Below are positions 43,624 through 52,821 of a stretch of DNA of 64,000 bases, in pieces. The stretch lies in NCBI GenBank assembly GCA_910575625.1, contig CAJTFD010000011.1:92783-156782 (forward strand), in the 5' to 3' direction. The stretch comes from Clostridia bacterium. Its GTDB lineage: Bacteria > Bacillota > Clostridia > Lachnospirales > Lachnospiraceae. The notes beneath the pieces were generated by a model, which saw only the letters and a program-made list of their open reading frames with translations, searched no databases and was not told the origin of the DNA. Position numbers and translations under genes: made by a program. Within the stretch, counting starts at the first letter, position 1. Every line of letters begins with the position of its first letter.

Positions 43624-44739
43624 ATGAGAGTAACGACAAGTATGATGATCCGCAACTATCAGACCAATCTGACAAAGACCACTGAGACTAAGATGAATTA
43701 TCAGAACAAGGTCCTGACCCAGCGGAATTTCACAAGTGTAAAAGAGGATCCTTCTGCAGCGGCCAAAGCCTCCAATCTGACCCGTCAATATCTGAAAAAT
43801 GAAGATTATATGGACATGGCCAAGAGTCTGCAGTCTAAGCTGGACGCCCAGGAGGACAGCGTTTACCAGGTAGTCAAATACGCAGAGGAGCTTTTCGCCA
43901 AGATTGGAAAAGAATCCTTAAACGGCACCAACCTGGAACAGCGTGAGACCTACGCAAATACCATCGTCTCCATCCGCGATTCCATCCTCCAGAGTCTGAA
44001 TGCCGTATACAGCAACACATACGTCATGGCCGGGGCGAATGGAACAGAAGCACCATTTGCTCTCGATGAAGCTACGGGTAAATTACAATATAGAGGCGTC
44101 GATGTGGATCTGACAGGCAACACCAACACTTTAAAAGATTATAGAGACGAACCTCTGTATATGGATATCGGTCTTGGCTTGGAATTTAATAATGGCGGTA
44201 CTGGCGACGAGATCATCTCTTCCACAGCCTTTAATATCGCTTTTTCGGGACTGAGTGCCATTTGGGATGACGCAAGCAGCGGAACAGGCGGCGTAGAACT
44301 CAAAATTGGAGTAGGTGATAATACGATAAATTCTACTGAAGCCCAGAATTACCGTAATGCGATCCAAAAAGGGCAGGGCAAAGACAACATGGCCAACAAC
44401 CTGGTCGACCTCTGCAGCCAGTTAGCGCTGGAACTCCTCCAGGATGACGATAATTTCGATTACCAATCCTGCGATGCGATGCTGGGAAAATTAAAAGAAT
44501 TCCATCAACAAGCCGACAACTCCCTCACGGGCATCGGCGTAAAATCCGATTTCCTTGAGAAATCCATTGACCGGATGGAATCCAACGAATTATCCCTAGC
44601 CACCCAGTTGGAACAGGTCGTGACGCCTGATATGGCGATCGCCATCACGAATTATTCCTATTCCCAGTACGCATACAACGCTGCCCTGCGTATCGGTGTA
44701 AACATTTTATCTCAGTCTTTTATTGACTTCATGCGATGA
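43624..44739 (+). CDS. flgL: Flagellar hook-associated protein 3 FlgL
   Basis: A 371-residue flagellin-like junction protein. RVTTSMMIRNYQTNLTKTTE at the start and the C-terminal YSYSQYAYNAALRIGVNILS with a terminal SFIDFMR are typical of FlgL. It follows flgK after 21 bases with AAAGGAGG before ATG 43624. It forms the second junction zone between hook and filament. Confidence 0.92.
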   Translation: MRVTTSMMIRNYQTNLTKTTETKMNYQNKVLTQRNFTSVKEDPSAAAKASNLTRQYLKNEDYMDMAKSLQSKLDAQEDSVYQVVKYAEELFAKIGKESLNGTNLEQRETYANTIVSIRDSILQSLNAVYSNTYVMAGANGTEAPFALDEATGKLQYRGVDVDLTGNTNTLKDYRDEPLYMDIGLGLEFNNGGTGDEIISSTAFNIAFSGLSAIWDDASSGTGGVELKIGVGDNTINSTEAQNYRNAIQKGQGKDNMANNLVDLCSQLALELLQDDDNFDYQSCDAMLGKLKEFHQQADNSLTGIGVKSDFLEKSIDRMESNELSLATQLEQVVTPDMAIAITNYSYSQYAYNAALRIGVNILSQSFIDFMR

Positions 44740-44815
44740 TCAGGGCATAATGCAGCGATAGAATGAAATGGAATGGAAAAGAATTTAAATATAGTGAGAA
44801 AGGGGGGAATTCCTT

Positions 44816-45427
44816 TTGAAACAACTTCTCCAGATAACAACCGTACCTATCAGCTACAACTTTAAGATCCAGCATGCCCAAGTGGAACGTCACCACGGCA
44901 GTGCAAAATTGGAGATGTCCAGGAACAAGGGCGGTATGCAGATCAAGAACACTCCGATCAAAGTAAAGATCGATACGTTCGAAGCCCGCAATTCCATGCT
45001 TCCGACAACACCTACCAGCATCAAACAGGCAGCTGAAAAGGGAAAACAGGCAGCTGCCGAAGCCACTGCGAGATGGGCTTCTGACAATCATGTGATGATG
45101 AACGCGAAGATTGGCGAAGATGTGGCCGGACAGATTGCTGAACGCGATTTTATGAGTAACCTGAAGACAGGCGAATTTGAGATGGGATTCATCCCGAAGG
45201 TTGGCCCAAATATCCAGTGGAACGACCCAGATATATCTATCCATTTTCAGAGAGATCGATTGAATTTTGATCTGAAGCTTTCCAAAGGTGATTTTAATTA
45301 TACACCAAGTGATTTCACCCTTGAGATCACACAGATGCCCGATGTGCGCATCGAATATGTGGGCGGTTTCACCTATGTACCGCGCAGTTCGGATCCCAAT
45401 TATGAAGGGATTGATGTAATGGCATAA
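44816..45427 (+). CDS. DUF6470 (YviE-like) flagellar-cluster protein
   Basis: A 203-residue protein of unknown function in the position of Bacillus yviE, between flgL and fliW. It begins LLQITTVPISYNFKIQHAQV and includes IKVKIDTFEARNSMLPTTPT, ending with YVPRSSDPNYEG. No signal peptide or membrane helix is visible. The start is TTG 44816 behind a GGGGGG-rich site. The conserved position suggests a role in filament assembly or its regulation. A terminator follows immediately. Confidence 0.8.
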   Translation: MKQLLQITTVPISYNFKIQHAQVERHHGSAKLEMSRNKGGMQIKNTPIKVKIDTFEARNSMLPTTPTSIKQAAEKGKQAAAEATARWASDNHVMMNAKIGEDVAGQIAERDFMSNLKTGEFEMGFIPKVGPNIQWNDPDISIHFQRDRLNFDLKLSKGDFNYTPSDFTLEITQMPDVRIEYVGGFTYVPRSSDPNYEGIDVMA

Positions 45428-45430
45428 TAG

Positions 45431-45482
45431 GTAACAGTTCAGCTGCACTTAAAACAGTGCAGAGCTGGACTGTTACTTTTTT
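45431..45482 (+). terminator. Strong terminator between DUF6470 and fliW
   Basis: GTAACAGTTCAGCTGCAC (45431-45448) and GTGCAGAGCTGGACTGTTAC (45457-45476) pair almost completely with two bulged bases, and TTTTTT follows. fliW-csrA would need read-through or a separate promoter; I could not identify a clear one in the 40 bases left. Confidence 0.85.
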
Positions 45483-45523
45483 CAAAGATTATCTTCCACT
45501 CTTATAGAAGGAGGTCTGACAAG

Positions 45524-46039
45524 ATGGAAATACTGACAAAACATTTTGGATCAATGGAATATACAGAAGAAGAAACCGTCCATTTCCAGGACGGTTTGTT
45601 TGGTTTTGAAGATTACAAGGATTACGTCCCCATACCTTTGGAGGAAGACAGCGACGCGATCATCTGCCTGCAGAGCCTGGATGACCAGGATATCGCATTC
45701 ATCATGATGAACCCCTTCCTTCTCTCTTCCGTTTATCGCCCGAAGATCACGGCGGCTGACCGGAAAGCCCTGGGCAATCCCAACGAGGAGGATATCTCCT
45801 ACTACTGCATATGTGTCATAAACGAGACTCTGGAAGACAGTACCATCAACCTGAAATGCCCCATCGCCGTCAACGCCCTGACCCGTGCCGCCCGACAGCT
45901 CATCTTAGATCAGCCCGGGTACAACTTCCGTCATCGCATAAAAGACATCGAGAAAGATATCTGCACAACAAACAAGAAGGAGGTCTCACATGCTGGTACT
46001 GCAAAGAAAGAAAAACCAGTCGCTGGTCATAAACGGTAA
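45524..46039 (+). CDS. fliW: Flagellar assembly factor FliW
   Basis: A 171-residue antagonist of CsrA. ETVHFQDGLFGFEDYKDYV and PLEEDSDAIICLQSLDDQDI are family features. FliW binds flagellin or CsrA, releasing CsrA to block flagellin translation when flagellin accumulates. The C-terminal 25 residues (basic, KEVSHAGTAKKEKPVAGHKR) extend past the usual FliW end and arise because the frame continues 50 bases into csrA. AGAAGGAGG precedes ATG 45524. Confidence 0.93.
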   Translation: MEILTKHFGSMEYTEEETVHFQDGLFGFEDYKDYVPIPLEEDSDAIICLQSLDDQDIAFIMMNPFLLSSVYRPKITAADRKALGNPNEEDISYYCICVINETLEDSTINLKCPIAVNALTRAARQLILDQPGYNFRHRIKDIEKDICTTNKKEVSHAGTAKKEKPVAGHKR

Positions 46040-46220
46040 TGTGACTGTCTCCATCTTGGAGATCGGCAGCGACTGGATCAAACTGGCTATCGAAGCGCCA
46101 AAAGATGTCAAGATACTCCGTGCTGAATTGATGGAAGCCGCCGAGGTGAACCAGGAGGCCGCCAAAGAATTGAACACGGAGTCTGTAAACGCTTTAAAAA
46201 ACCTTGTCCGGAAAAAATGA
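45990..46220 (+). CDS. csrA: Carbon storage/translational regulator CsrA
   Basis: A 76-residue RNA-binding protein: MLVLQRKKNQSLVINGNVTV, then ILEIGSDWIKLAIEAPKDVK. It binds GGA motifs, notably in flagellin mRNA leaders. Its start lies 50 bases inside fliW, with AAGAAGGAGG as ribosome binding site, so the two antagonists are translationally linked. The stop abuts the stop of the convergent galE gene. No flagellin gene follows here, unlike in Bacillus. Confidence 0.95.
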   Translation: MLVLQRKKNQSLVINGNVTVSILEIGSDWIKLAIEAPKDVKILRAELMEAAEVNQEAAKELNTESVNALKNLVRKK

Positions 46221-47237
46221 TCAGTTCCCGAAACCATCCGGATTGTTGGATTGCCATCTCCAGGAATCCGCGCACATCTCCTCGATCCCCCTGGATGCAG
46301 ACCACCCAAGTTCTTTTCCGGCTTTTGTGGGGTCTGCATAACAGGCGGCGATATCCCCGGCTCTTCTGGGTTTTATCTCGTAGGGAAGCGTCTTACCGCA
46401 GGCTTTCTCATAAGCATGGAGTACTTCCAGCACACTGTATCCCTTTCCCGTCCCCAGATTATAGATGGAAACGCCTTCTTTCTTTTTCAGTTTTTCTACG
46501 GCTTTCACATGGCCCACAGCCAGATCTACCACATGGATATAATCCCGTACGCCTGTGCCGTCCGGTGTATCGTAATCATCCCCGAACACGCCCAATTTCT
46601 CCAGCTTGCCCACTGCAACCTGGGCGATATAGGGCACCAGATTGTTTGGAATGCCCTTGGGATCCTCTCCGATCTTTCCAGAAGAATGTGCACCGATGGG
46701 GTTAAAATAACGCAGCAGCACCACATTCCACTGAGGGTCGCTCACATGCATATCGATCAGGATCTGCTCCAACATGCTCTTCGTCTGTCCATACGGATTC
46801 GTGATCTGCCCTTTGGGGCATTCCTCTGTGATAGGTACAAAAGCAGGATCGCCATATACAGTTGCAGAAGAGCTGAATACAATATCTTTTACACCGTGCC
46901 CGCGCATCACGTCACAGAGGACCAACGTCCCCGTGAGGTTATTGTGATAATACTCCAGAGGCTTCTGTACAGACTCGCCCACAGCTTTCAGCCCTGCAAA
47001 ATGGATCACCGCATCGATGGATTCTTTCCTGAAGATTTCTTCCATTGCCTCTCGATCCAGCATATCCGCCTCATAAAACTTTACCTTTTTGCCTGTGATC
47101 TCCTCCACCGCTTCCAGAGCCCTCGGGCTGGAATTGCAGAGGTTATCCATCACAACGATCTCATATCCCGCATTTAAAAGTTCCACGCATGTATGGCTCC
47201 CGATGTAACCAGCCCCGCCTGTCACGAATATAGACAT
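46221..47237 (-). CDS. galE: UDP-glucose 4-epimerase GalE
   Basis: A 338-residue extended SDR that interconverts UDP-glucose and UDP-galactose. ATG 47237 follows AAGGAGG at 9 bases, giving [20 protein letters not shown] with the NAD-binding motif. The catalytic Tyr/Lys lie in [25 protein letters not shown] holds the serine/threonine. It serves galactose breakdown (Leloir pathway) and supplies UDP-galactose for surface glycans. It lies downstream of a nucleotidyltransferase with a repeat fragment between them. Confidence 0.94.
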   Translation of the reverse strand: MSIFVTGGAGYIGSHTCVELLNAGYEIVVMDNLCNSSPRALEAVEEITGKKVKFYEADMLDREAMEEIFRKESIDAVIHFAGLKAVGESVQKPLEYYHNNLTGTLVLCDVMRGHGVKDIVFSSSATVYGDPAFVPITEECPKGQITNPYGQTKSMLEQILIDMHVSDPQWNVVLLRYFNPIGAHSSGKIGEDPKGIPNNLVPYIAQVAVGKLEKLGVFGDDYDTPDGTGVRDYIHVVDLAVGHVKAVEKLKKKEGVSIYNLGTGKGYSVLEVLHAYEKACGKTLPYEIKPRRAGDIAACYADPTKAGKELGWSASRGIEEMCADSWRWQSNNPDGFGN

Positions 47238-47274
47238 TGCATTGTACCTCCTTATCTGCTCCTTAGAATGTATT

Positions 47275-47313
47275 TTTAAACCCATTCATGCCATCTGCAT
47301 GCCCCGCTTTGCG
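47275..47313. repeat. Fragment related to the MITE-like element at 17306-17471
   Basis: The stretch beginning TTTAAACCCATTCATGCC and ending CCCCGCTTTGCG matches 17318-17356 at 34 of 39 positions. Only this end of the element is present; the terminal CTAG repeats are not. It sits between galE and the nucleotidyltransferase, again in a gap within a leftward gene pair. Confidence 0.6.
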
Positions 47314-47322
47314 TATATAGGA

Positions 47323-48252
47323 TTAAACGGATTCCCATAGGGATTGCGGGTATCTTCCTTCCTCTTTCATCTTCTGTATCGCATCCACCACCGCCGCACG
47401 GTCTTCCTTGTATGTGACCCCATGCCATTGGTCCGGGGATTTCAGCACCTCCACTGTAGCTTTGGCCTCATCCAGCAGTTCGCCCACCACTGTGGGCAGG
47501 AAAAACTCACATTTCAGAGGATCCTCCCGAAATCCTTTTTCCAGAAAGAGGGGAAAACGCTCCTCCAGTTCCCTGAAGATACTCTGTGAAAACCCCCACA
47601 TATTCATGGAGACGATACTGTCCGGACTGATCTCGTTCCATGTATGGCCTCCGTCCTCCGTGTAAGCCGCGCCGGCCTCCCTCTTCTCAATGTGTGTCTT
47701 CTCCTCTATATCCAGCAGATACCCATCCGCATCCGTCCTGCACACGCCCCGGGCTACATGACCGTTCTCCGTCAATGTATTCCCCAGGATATAGCCGACC
47801 ATACAGTAACGGTATTTATCGTCGTCCACATGGGATGTGAGATACCTGTACAGACATTCAAACGCTTGGCTCCCATAATGATCATCCGCATTGATCACAG
47901 CAAAGGGGCCATCGACCACATCCTTACAACACAAGATCGCATGCCCTGTCCCAAAAGGCTTGACCCTATCCTTCGGCGGCTGCCAGCCCTGCGGCAGGGA
48001 AGTAAGCTCCTGGTACACATACGAGACATCCATGTGGCGGCTGATCCGATCCCCGACCGCCTGCCGGAACGCCTCCTCATTTTCCTTCTTGATGATAAAA
48101 ACGACCTGACCAAAACCTGCCTTCTTCGCATCATAGATTGAAAAATCCATGATGATGTTCCCCTCTCTGTCCACAGGATCTATCTGCTTCAGACCTCCGT
48201 AACGGCTTCCCATGCCTGCGGCCATGATGACCAGCGCTGGTTTTTTTGCCAT
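47323..48252 (-). CDS. Sugar nucleotidyltransferase
   Basis: A 309-residue NTP-transferase-fold protein. The nucleotide-binding loop is VIMAAGMGSRYGGLKQIDPV, with FGTGHAILCCKD and FAVINADDHYG providing substrate and metal-binding residues. The family includes glucose-1-phosphate uridylyltransferases and mannose-1-phosphate guanylyltransferases. Its arrangement with galE hints at UDP-sugar supply, but the nucleotide and sugar cannot be fixed by sequence. It lies between a two-component system and galE. Confidence 0.8.
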   Translation of the reverse strand: MAKKPALVIMAAGMGSRYGGLKQIDPVDREGNIIMDFSIYDAKKAGFGQVVFIIKKENEEAFRQAVGDRISRHMDVSYVYQELTSLPQGWQPPKDRVKPFGTGHAILCCKDVVDGPFAVINADDHYGSQAFECLYRYLTSHVDDDKYRYCMVGYILGNTLTENGHVARGVCRTDADGYLLDIEEKTHIEKREAGAAYTEDGGHTWNEISPDSIVSMNMWGFSQSIFRELEERFPLFLEKGFREDPLKCEFFLPTVVGELLDEAKATVEVLKSPDQWHGVTYKEDRAAVVDAIQKMKEEGRYPQSLWESV

Positions 48253-48255
48253 CTC

Positions 48256-49596
48256 TTACGCCTCCTTTACCGCTTCTGGTATCCTAAACCAGAACCTTAC
48301 GCCTTTTTCTTCATTTTCCACGCCGTACTCACCTTGATGGAGCTGGATGATCCGGCGTACCAGATACAATCCGATACCCATGTGACGCTTCTGCAGAGAA
48401 TCGGCGCTGTCTCCCATGGTATCTTCCTTACGTTTCACCACATATCCCTGCCAGATCTTTTCCATCACAGAGTCTTTGATCTTCTCTCCCTGATTGTATA
48501 CGCTCACCCACACCCATCCCTCTTGGCGGTACAGGTTCACTTGTATAAAATTACCCTGCACCGTGTGGGAGAGAGCATTCATCATATAATTATCCACCGC
48601 CTGTTCCAGATAATAAGCATTACCGAGGATCTTACAATCCGACTCCAGAGAAAAACTGTCCCTTATGTGGCTCTGTTTAAATAATGCCTGATATTTCATG
48701 CGGATGTACTCCATGGTATCCGTCAGATCCATGATCTGCCGTTCCATCTTCTGTATCCGGTGCTCCATCAGGGACAGATCCATCAGATTGTTGACCATAT
48801 CCGACATCCGCCCGATCTCCTCCACGATGGAATCGTAATAATATGTCCTGTCCACCTGATCACCCATACAGTGCAGCATATCCACCTGACTGGATATGAT
48901 CGCCAGAGGCGTCTTCAATTCATGGGAGATATCCGCCACAAGATCCTTGCGGATGTTATCCAACATCCCTGACTGCTCCATGCCCCTGCTGTTTGTCTCC
49001 TCCACCGTCTCATCTGTCTTTATCTCCTTTTGCACTCTCTTAAGGATCCGGCCAAAATATAGATACAAAAATGGTGTGCCAGCCACAGTAGATACCAACA
49101 GGACAAAGATAAAAAATCTCCCCATATAGGTCATGGTCTCGTCCACCGCATAGATTTTTTCCCGGATATTGACATAATAGGTCTGCCCATCCTGCTCGAT
49201 CAATCCCAGCAGCTTGACAGCCATCGGGTTCCTCGTCTCCCTGTTTATCACTTTCGGATCCGCAGAAAAATTATCTTTGCAGAGTATCACATGTTTATAG
49301 ACCATGCGCTCAAGATTATCCATCCAACTGGAATACAATGTGTGGAACTCTTCATCGGTTATGATGAACAGCAGATCTTCGCTCTCATACTGCTTAAATA
49401 CAGCTTCATCGTTGTCATCCAGACTGATGAAATCCATCTCCTTCAGATCCGCATAGGCAGTCATGATCAGTTCTGATTTCTGATGGCTGTAATAAAGGGG
49501 AGCAAATAAATGATAGGCCAGCATACTCCCCCCAAAGACAACTGCTAAAAATATCAATACCGCAACAAACAAGCTCCCCCTAATTTCTCTTTCCAT
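48256..49596 (-). CDS. Membrane sensor histidine kinase (VanS/PhoR-like)
   Basis: A 446-residue kinase. The first transmembrane helix (SLFVAVLIFLAVVFGGSMLA) is followed by a 120-residue extracellular sensing loop, a second helix near FFIFVLLVSTVAGTPFLYLY, and a HAMP-like stretch. The phosphorylated histidine is in DISHELKTPLAIISSQVDML. The ATP-binding N-box is AVDNYMMNALSHT and a G-box is HMGIGLYLVRRI. Start ATG 49596 overlaps the response-regulator gene by 17 bases. The signal is unknown. Confidence 0.9.
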   Translation of the reverse strand: MEREIRGSLFVAVLIFLAVVFGGSMLAYHLFAPLYYSHQKSELIMTAYADLKEMDFISLDDNDEAVFKQYESEDLLFIITDEEFHTLYSSWMDNLERMVYKHVILCKDNFSADPKVINRETRNPMAVKLLGLIEQDGQTYYVNIREKIYAVDETMTYMGRFFIFVLLVSTVAGTPFLYLYFGRILKRVQKEIKTDETVEETNSRGMEQSGMLDNIRKDLVADISHELKTPLAIISSQVDMLHCMGDQVDRTYYYDSIVEEIGRMSDMVNNLMDLSLMEHRIQKMERQIMDLTDTMEYIRMKYQALFKQSHIRDSFSLESDCKILGNAYYLEQAVDNYMMNALSHTVQGNFIQVNLYRQEGWVWVSVYNQGEKIKDSVMEKIWQGYVVKRKEDTMGDSADSLQKRHMGIGLYLVRRIIQLHQGEYGVENEEKGVRFWFRIPEAVKEA

Positions 49597-50275
49597 CTGC
49601 ACCTGCCTCAAAGATATACCCCACGCCATATACGGACCGGATATAGTTACACTCCCGTGTCAGCTTTTTTCGCAGCTGCTTCACCAGTGTATCCACCGTC
49701 CGCGTCTCTCCGGCATAATCATATCCCCACACAACGTCCAGGATATGCTCTCTTTTCAGGACACGTCCCTGATTCTCCATGAAAAAAAGCAGGAGCCCAT
49801 ATTCCCTGCGGGTCGTCTCCACATATTCACCTTTTCTGTATACTTTCTGCGCCGACAGATCTAAGAGCAGGTCTCCGGCTTCCAGGGTCTGCCTGTATTT
49901 TCCAACCCTCTTTAAAACGGCCTCCACATGGGCTTTTATGATGGACAGCGTGTAGGGCTTTACGATGTAATCATCGGCCCCCCATGAAAAACTATTGAGC
50001 TGTCCTTCCACTGATGAATTGGCTGTCAGCATGATCACCGGTATCTGTGAATTTTTTCTGATCTCTTTTAATACATCATTTCCACTGATCTTGGGGAGCA
50101 TGATATCCAATAATATCAGATCGATCTCATTCATATGGCTGTAAAAGATGTCCAAAGCCTTCTGCCCATCCAGTGCCTGCAGGACTTCATATCCCTGGAG
50201 GTCCAGAAAATCCGAGAGTGTGCGCAGGAGCTTCTCCTCATCTTCCACGACCAGTAATGTTTTTTTGTAATGCAT
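49580..50275 (-). CDS. OmpR/VanR-family response regulator
   Basis: A 231-residue regulator. The receiver domain has the acidic patch in LLVVEDEEKLL, the phosphoacceptor in LILLDIMLPKISG and lysine in DDYIVKPYTLSI. The C-terminal winged helix ends GETRTVDTLVKQLRKKLTRE. It is encoded first, with the kinase directly downstream and overlapping. Candidate targets are the adjacent nucleotidyltransferase and galE, since they follow in the same direction. Confidence 0.92.
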   Translation of the reverse strand: MHYKKTLLVVEDEEKLLRTLSDFLDLQGYEVLQALDGQKALDIFYSHMNEIDLILLDIMLPKISGNDVLKEIRKNSQIPVIMLTANSSVEGQLNSFSWGADDYIVKPYTLSIIKAHVEAVLKRVGKYRQTLEAGDLLLDLSAQKVYRKGEYVETTRREYGLLLFFMENQGRVLKREHILDVVWGYDYAGETRTVDTLVKQLRKKLTRECNYIRSVYGVGYIFEAGADGKRN

Positions 50276-50298
50276 GTATCTTCTCCAAACATTTCTTT

Positions 50299-50327
50299 AT
50301 ATTATTATATTGTTAAATATATTACAA
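50299..50327 (-). promoter_or_regulatory. Promoter of the two-component operon
   Basis: On the minus strand TTGTAA (50322-50327) and TAATAT (50299-50304) are 17 bases apart in an AT-rich stretch. TGTAAA and TTGTAAT half-repeats nearby might be an autoregulatory site, but this is uncertain. Confidence 0.5.
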
Positions 50328-50365
50328 TTTTACAAAGAAAATGTGATGGAAATATGGAAATGAAA

Positions 50366-50389
50366 GGCTTGACAAAAATATGCCAAGCC
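50366..50389 (-). terminator. Probable terminator after rplL
   Basis: GGCTTG (50366-50371) and CAAGCC (50384-50389) form a six-base stem. On the minus strand TTTCATTTCC follows, a weak T-run. It closes the rplJ-rplL transcript before the two-component promoter. Confidence 0.55.
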
Positions 50390-50414
50390 CTTCCATGTAT
50401 TACACTGTCTCTAT

Positions 50415-50795
50415 TTATTTCAGGTTTACCTTTGCGCCTTCGCCTTCCAGTTTTGCCTTGATGTCCTCAGCTTCAGCCTTGGATGCGCCTTCTTTTACAA
50501 CCTTCGGTGCGCCGTCTACCATCTCTTTTGCCTCTTTCAGGCCAAGACCTGTCACTTCACGGACAACTTTGATGACTTTGACTTTGTTCGGGCCAACCTC
50601 TGCCAGCTCTACATCAAATTCATCCTTCTCTTCTTCCTGTGCGCCCGCATCTGCGCCGCCTGCTGCTGCAACTACAACACCTGCTGCTGCGGATACGCCG
50701 AATTCTTCTTCACATGCTTTTACCAGTTCATTCAATTCCAATACAGTCAATTCTTTGATCGCTGCGATAAATTCTTCTGTTGTCAACTTAGCCAT
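50415..50795 (-). CDS. rplL: Ribosomal protein L7/L12
   Basis: A 126-residue stalk protein. The N-terminal dimerisation region ([20 protein letters not shown]), an alanine-rich hinge and the C-terminal factor-binding domain ([20 protein letters not shown]) are all present. It recruits translation factors to the ribosome. It follows rplJ by 34 bases. Confidence 0.97.
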   Translation of the reverse strand: MAKLTTEEFIAAIKELTVLELNELVKACEEEFGVSAAAGVVVAAAGGADAGAQEEEKDEFDVELAEVGPNKVKVIKVVREVTGLGLKEAKEMVDGAPKVVKEGASKAEAEDIKAKLEGEGAKVNLK

Positions 50796-50829
50796 TTATT
50801 TTTTCCTCCTAATATGATCGATCTGATAT

Positions 50830-51366
50830 CTATTCTGCTGCCGGAGCTTCCTCGGCAGGTTTTGCCGCCATAGCAGCCTCTGCACCGCCTGCTTCCGCAA
50901 CCTGGTTGAGTACGCGGGCGAGATTTGAGATCGGGGACTGGATGCTCCCGAGCAGTTTGCCCAGCAGTTCCTCTCTGGACGGGATACTTGCCAATGCCTG
51001 CATGCCCGCCTGGTCGTTGTAATTTCCCTCGACTACACCTGCGATCATCTCTAAAGCCGGATATTGTTTTGCATATTTGCTCAGGATCCTCGCCGGAGCT
51101 GTCGCGTCATCTGCAGATATTGCCAGGGCGTTCGTCCCGTGCAGATGCTCTGTGAGGCTCTCACAGCTTGTCCCCTTGAATGCAAAATTCATCATGGTGT
51201 TCTTGTAGACTTTATAAACGATGCCAGCTTCCCTGAACTCTCTACGCAGTATAGTATCCTGCTCCACTGTCAGGCCGCTGTAATTGACCAGCACAACACA
51301 CTGAGCATCTTTTACGTGGTTTGTGATCTCTTCCACGATTGTTTTTTTCTGTTCAACCTTCGCCAT
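50830..51366 (-). CDS. rplJ: Ribosomal protein L10
   Basis: A 178-residue protein; ATG 51366 follows AAGGAGGTG at 9 bases. MAKVEQKKTIVEEITNHVKD and LVNYSGLTVEQDTILRREF are typical. The C-terminus anchors L7/L12 dimers and ends in an Ala/Glu-rich tail. L10 with L7/L12 represses its own operon by binding the leader at about 51400-51597. Confidence 0.97.
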   Translation of the reverse strand: MAKVEQKKTIVEEITNHVKDAQCVVLVNYSGLTVEQDTILRREFREAGIVYKVYKNTMMNFAFKGTSCESLTEHLHGTNALAISADDATAPARILSKYAKQYPALEMIAGVVEGNYNDQAGMQALASIPSREELLGKLLGSIQSPISNLARVLNQVAEAGGAEAAMAAKPAEEAPAAE

Positions 51367-51412
51367 GATCTTATGCACCTCCTTCGTCTGATTATTTTTT
51401 TGTACACATCCC

Positions 51413-51597
51413 AAAAAAGCCCTCTTCTGCATACAAAGACATAAGAGGGCATGTTCTATCTATTGCTGACTCTCCTCGGCGAGTGGATCCTTACCTTTAT
51501 GCCATATGGCACTCGCTGTCTTCGGCGCAGTACTGGTCCTAATTGATTGCCATTGATCGTCATTGATGATCATATCTGACCAGTGTACAGTATTCAT
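51413..51597 (-). ncRNA. L10 ribosomal protein leader with attenuator
   Basis: The leader of rplJ-rplL contains a stem GCGAGTG (51479-51485) with CACTCGC (51510-51516) around a loop holding AAAGGTAAGGATC, and the kink-like purine-rich segments of the L10-binding fold. It ends in a terminator-like hairpin: GCCCTCTT (51419-51426) with AAGAGGGC (51443-51450) followed on the minus strand by TTTTTT (51413-51418). This is the known autoregulatory arrangement: L10(L12)4 binding favours termination. Confidence 0.85.
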
Positions 51598-51603
51598 TTT
51601 CTT

Positions 51604-51632
51604 ACATTAGCATGATCTGATGATCTTGTCAA
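51604..51632 (-). promoter_or_regulatory. Promoter of rplJ-rplL
   Basis: On the minus strand TTGACA (51627-51632) and TAATGT (51604-51609) are 17 bases apart, starting transcription just before the L10 leader and directly after the rplA stop codon. Confidence 0.6.
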
Positions 51633-51644
51633 GCTAAACCTGGC

Positions 51645-52334
51645 CTAAAATTTCATTGGATTCACTTTCACGCCGGGTCCCATGGACGGCGCCAATGTGA
51701 TGCTCCTCATATACTGGCCCTTCACGGCGCTTGGACGGGCTTTCACGATCGCCTCGATCAATGTCTGGAAGTTCTCCTGCAGCTGCTCTTCGCTAAAGGA
51801 TGCCTTGCCGATGGGCACATGCACGATGTTGGTCTTGTCCAGACGGTATTCAATCTTACCGGCTTTGATATCGTGGATGGCTTTTGTTACGTCCATCGTT
51901 ACAGTACCGGCTTTGGGATTGGGCATCAGACCTTTCGGGCCGAGCACACGGCCTAAACGGCCTACAACACCCATCATATCCGGTGTCGCCACGACCACAT
52001 CAAAATCAAGCCAGCCGTCGTTCTGGATCTTCGGGATCAGCTCCTCACCGCCCACGAAGTCTGCGCCTGCTGCCTGTGCTTCTTCCAATTTCGCATCCTT
52101 TGCAAATACGAGAACGCGGACTTTTTTACCAGTCCCATGGGGAAGGACTACAGCGCCGCGGATCTGCTGGTCTGCATGACGGCCGTCACACCCTGTACGG
52201 ATATGAGCTTCGATCGTCTCATCAAATTTTGCGACCGCTGCTTTTTTTACCAGTGCGATGGCTTCTTCCGGATCGTATAATGTCATACGGTCGATGGCTT
52301 TTGCAGCCTCTTGATATTTCTTTCCTCTCTTCAT
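51645..52334 (-). CDS. rplA: Ribosomal protein L1
   Basis: A 229-residue protein of the mobile L1 stalk. It begins [20 protein letters not shown] and includes [20 protein letters not shown], the family signature, and ends [14 protein letters not shown]. It follows rplK after four bases. Confidence 0.97.
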   Translation of the reverse strand: MKRGKKYQEAAKAIDRMTLYDPEEAIALVKKAAVAKFDETIEAHIRTGCDGRHADQQIRGAVVLPHGTGKKVRVLVFAKDAKLEEAQAAGADFVGGEELIPKIQNDGWLDFDVVVATPDMMGVVGRLGRVLGPKGLMPNPKAGTVTMDVTKAIHDIKAGKIEYRLDKTNIVHVPIGKASFSEEQLQENFQTLIEAIVKARPSAVKGQYMRSITLAPSMGPGVKVNPMKF

Positions 52335-52338
52335 ATCC

Positions 52339-52764
52339 CTACTCCTCCACTGTGATTCCCATGCTCTTGGCTGTTCCGATGATCATGCTCATTGCAGCCT
52401 CCAGGGAACCCGCATTCAGATCTTTCATCTTCGTCTCGGCAATCTCCTGAACCTGGGCTTTTGTCACGCTCCCCACTTTCACTTTGTTCGGAGTACCGGA
52501 ACCGGATTTTATGTTACAGGCCTTTTTTAACAAAACGGCAGCTGGCGGAGTCTTGGTTATGAAGCTGAAACTCCTGTCTGCATAGACCGTGATCACGACC
52601 GGGATCAGCACGTCACCCATATCTGCGGTCTTTGCATTGAATTCTTTGGTAAACTGTACGATATTGACGCCATGCTGCCCGAGTGCCGGACCCACTGGCG
52701 GCGCTGGCGTTGCCTTGCCAGCTGGGATCTGTAATTTGATATATCCTTCTACTTTCTTTGCCAT
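52339..52764 (-). CDS. rplK: Ribosomal protein L11
   Basis: A 141-residue protein, the standard length when started at ATG 52764 (GGAGGT at 7 bases). It opens [20 protein letters not shown], then [20 protein letters not shown], and carries [18 protein letters not shown] near the end. It is the substrate of PrmA, encoded at 19399-20352. Confidence 0.97.
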   Translation of the reverse strand: MAKKVEGYIKLQIPAGKATPAPPVGPALGQHGVNIVQFTKEFNAKTADMGDVLIPVVITVYADRSFSFITKTPPAAVLLKKACNIKSGSGTPNKVKVGSVTKAQVQEIAETKMKDLNAGSLEAAMSMIIGTAKSMGITVEE

Positions 52765-52821
52765 AACAGGCACCTCCTTGTGGTATTGGCGGGGGTCATC
52801 ATTTCCCTCCCACTGTCACAT

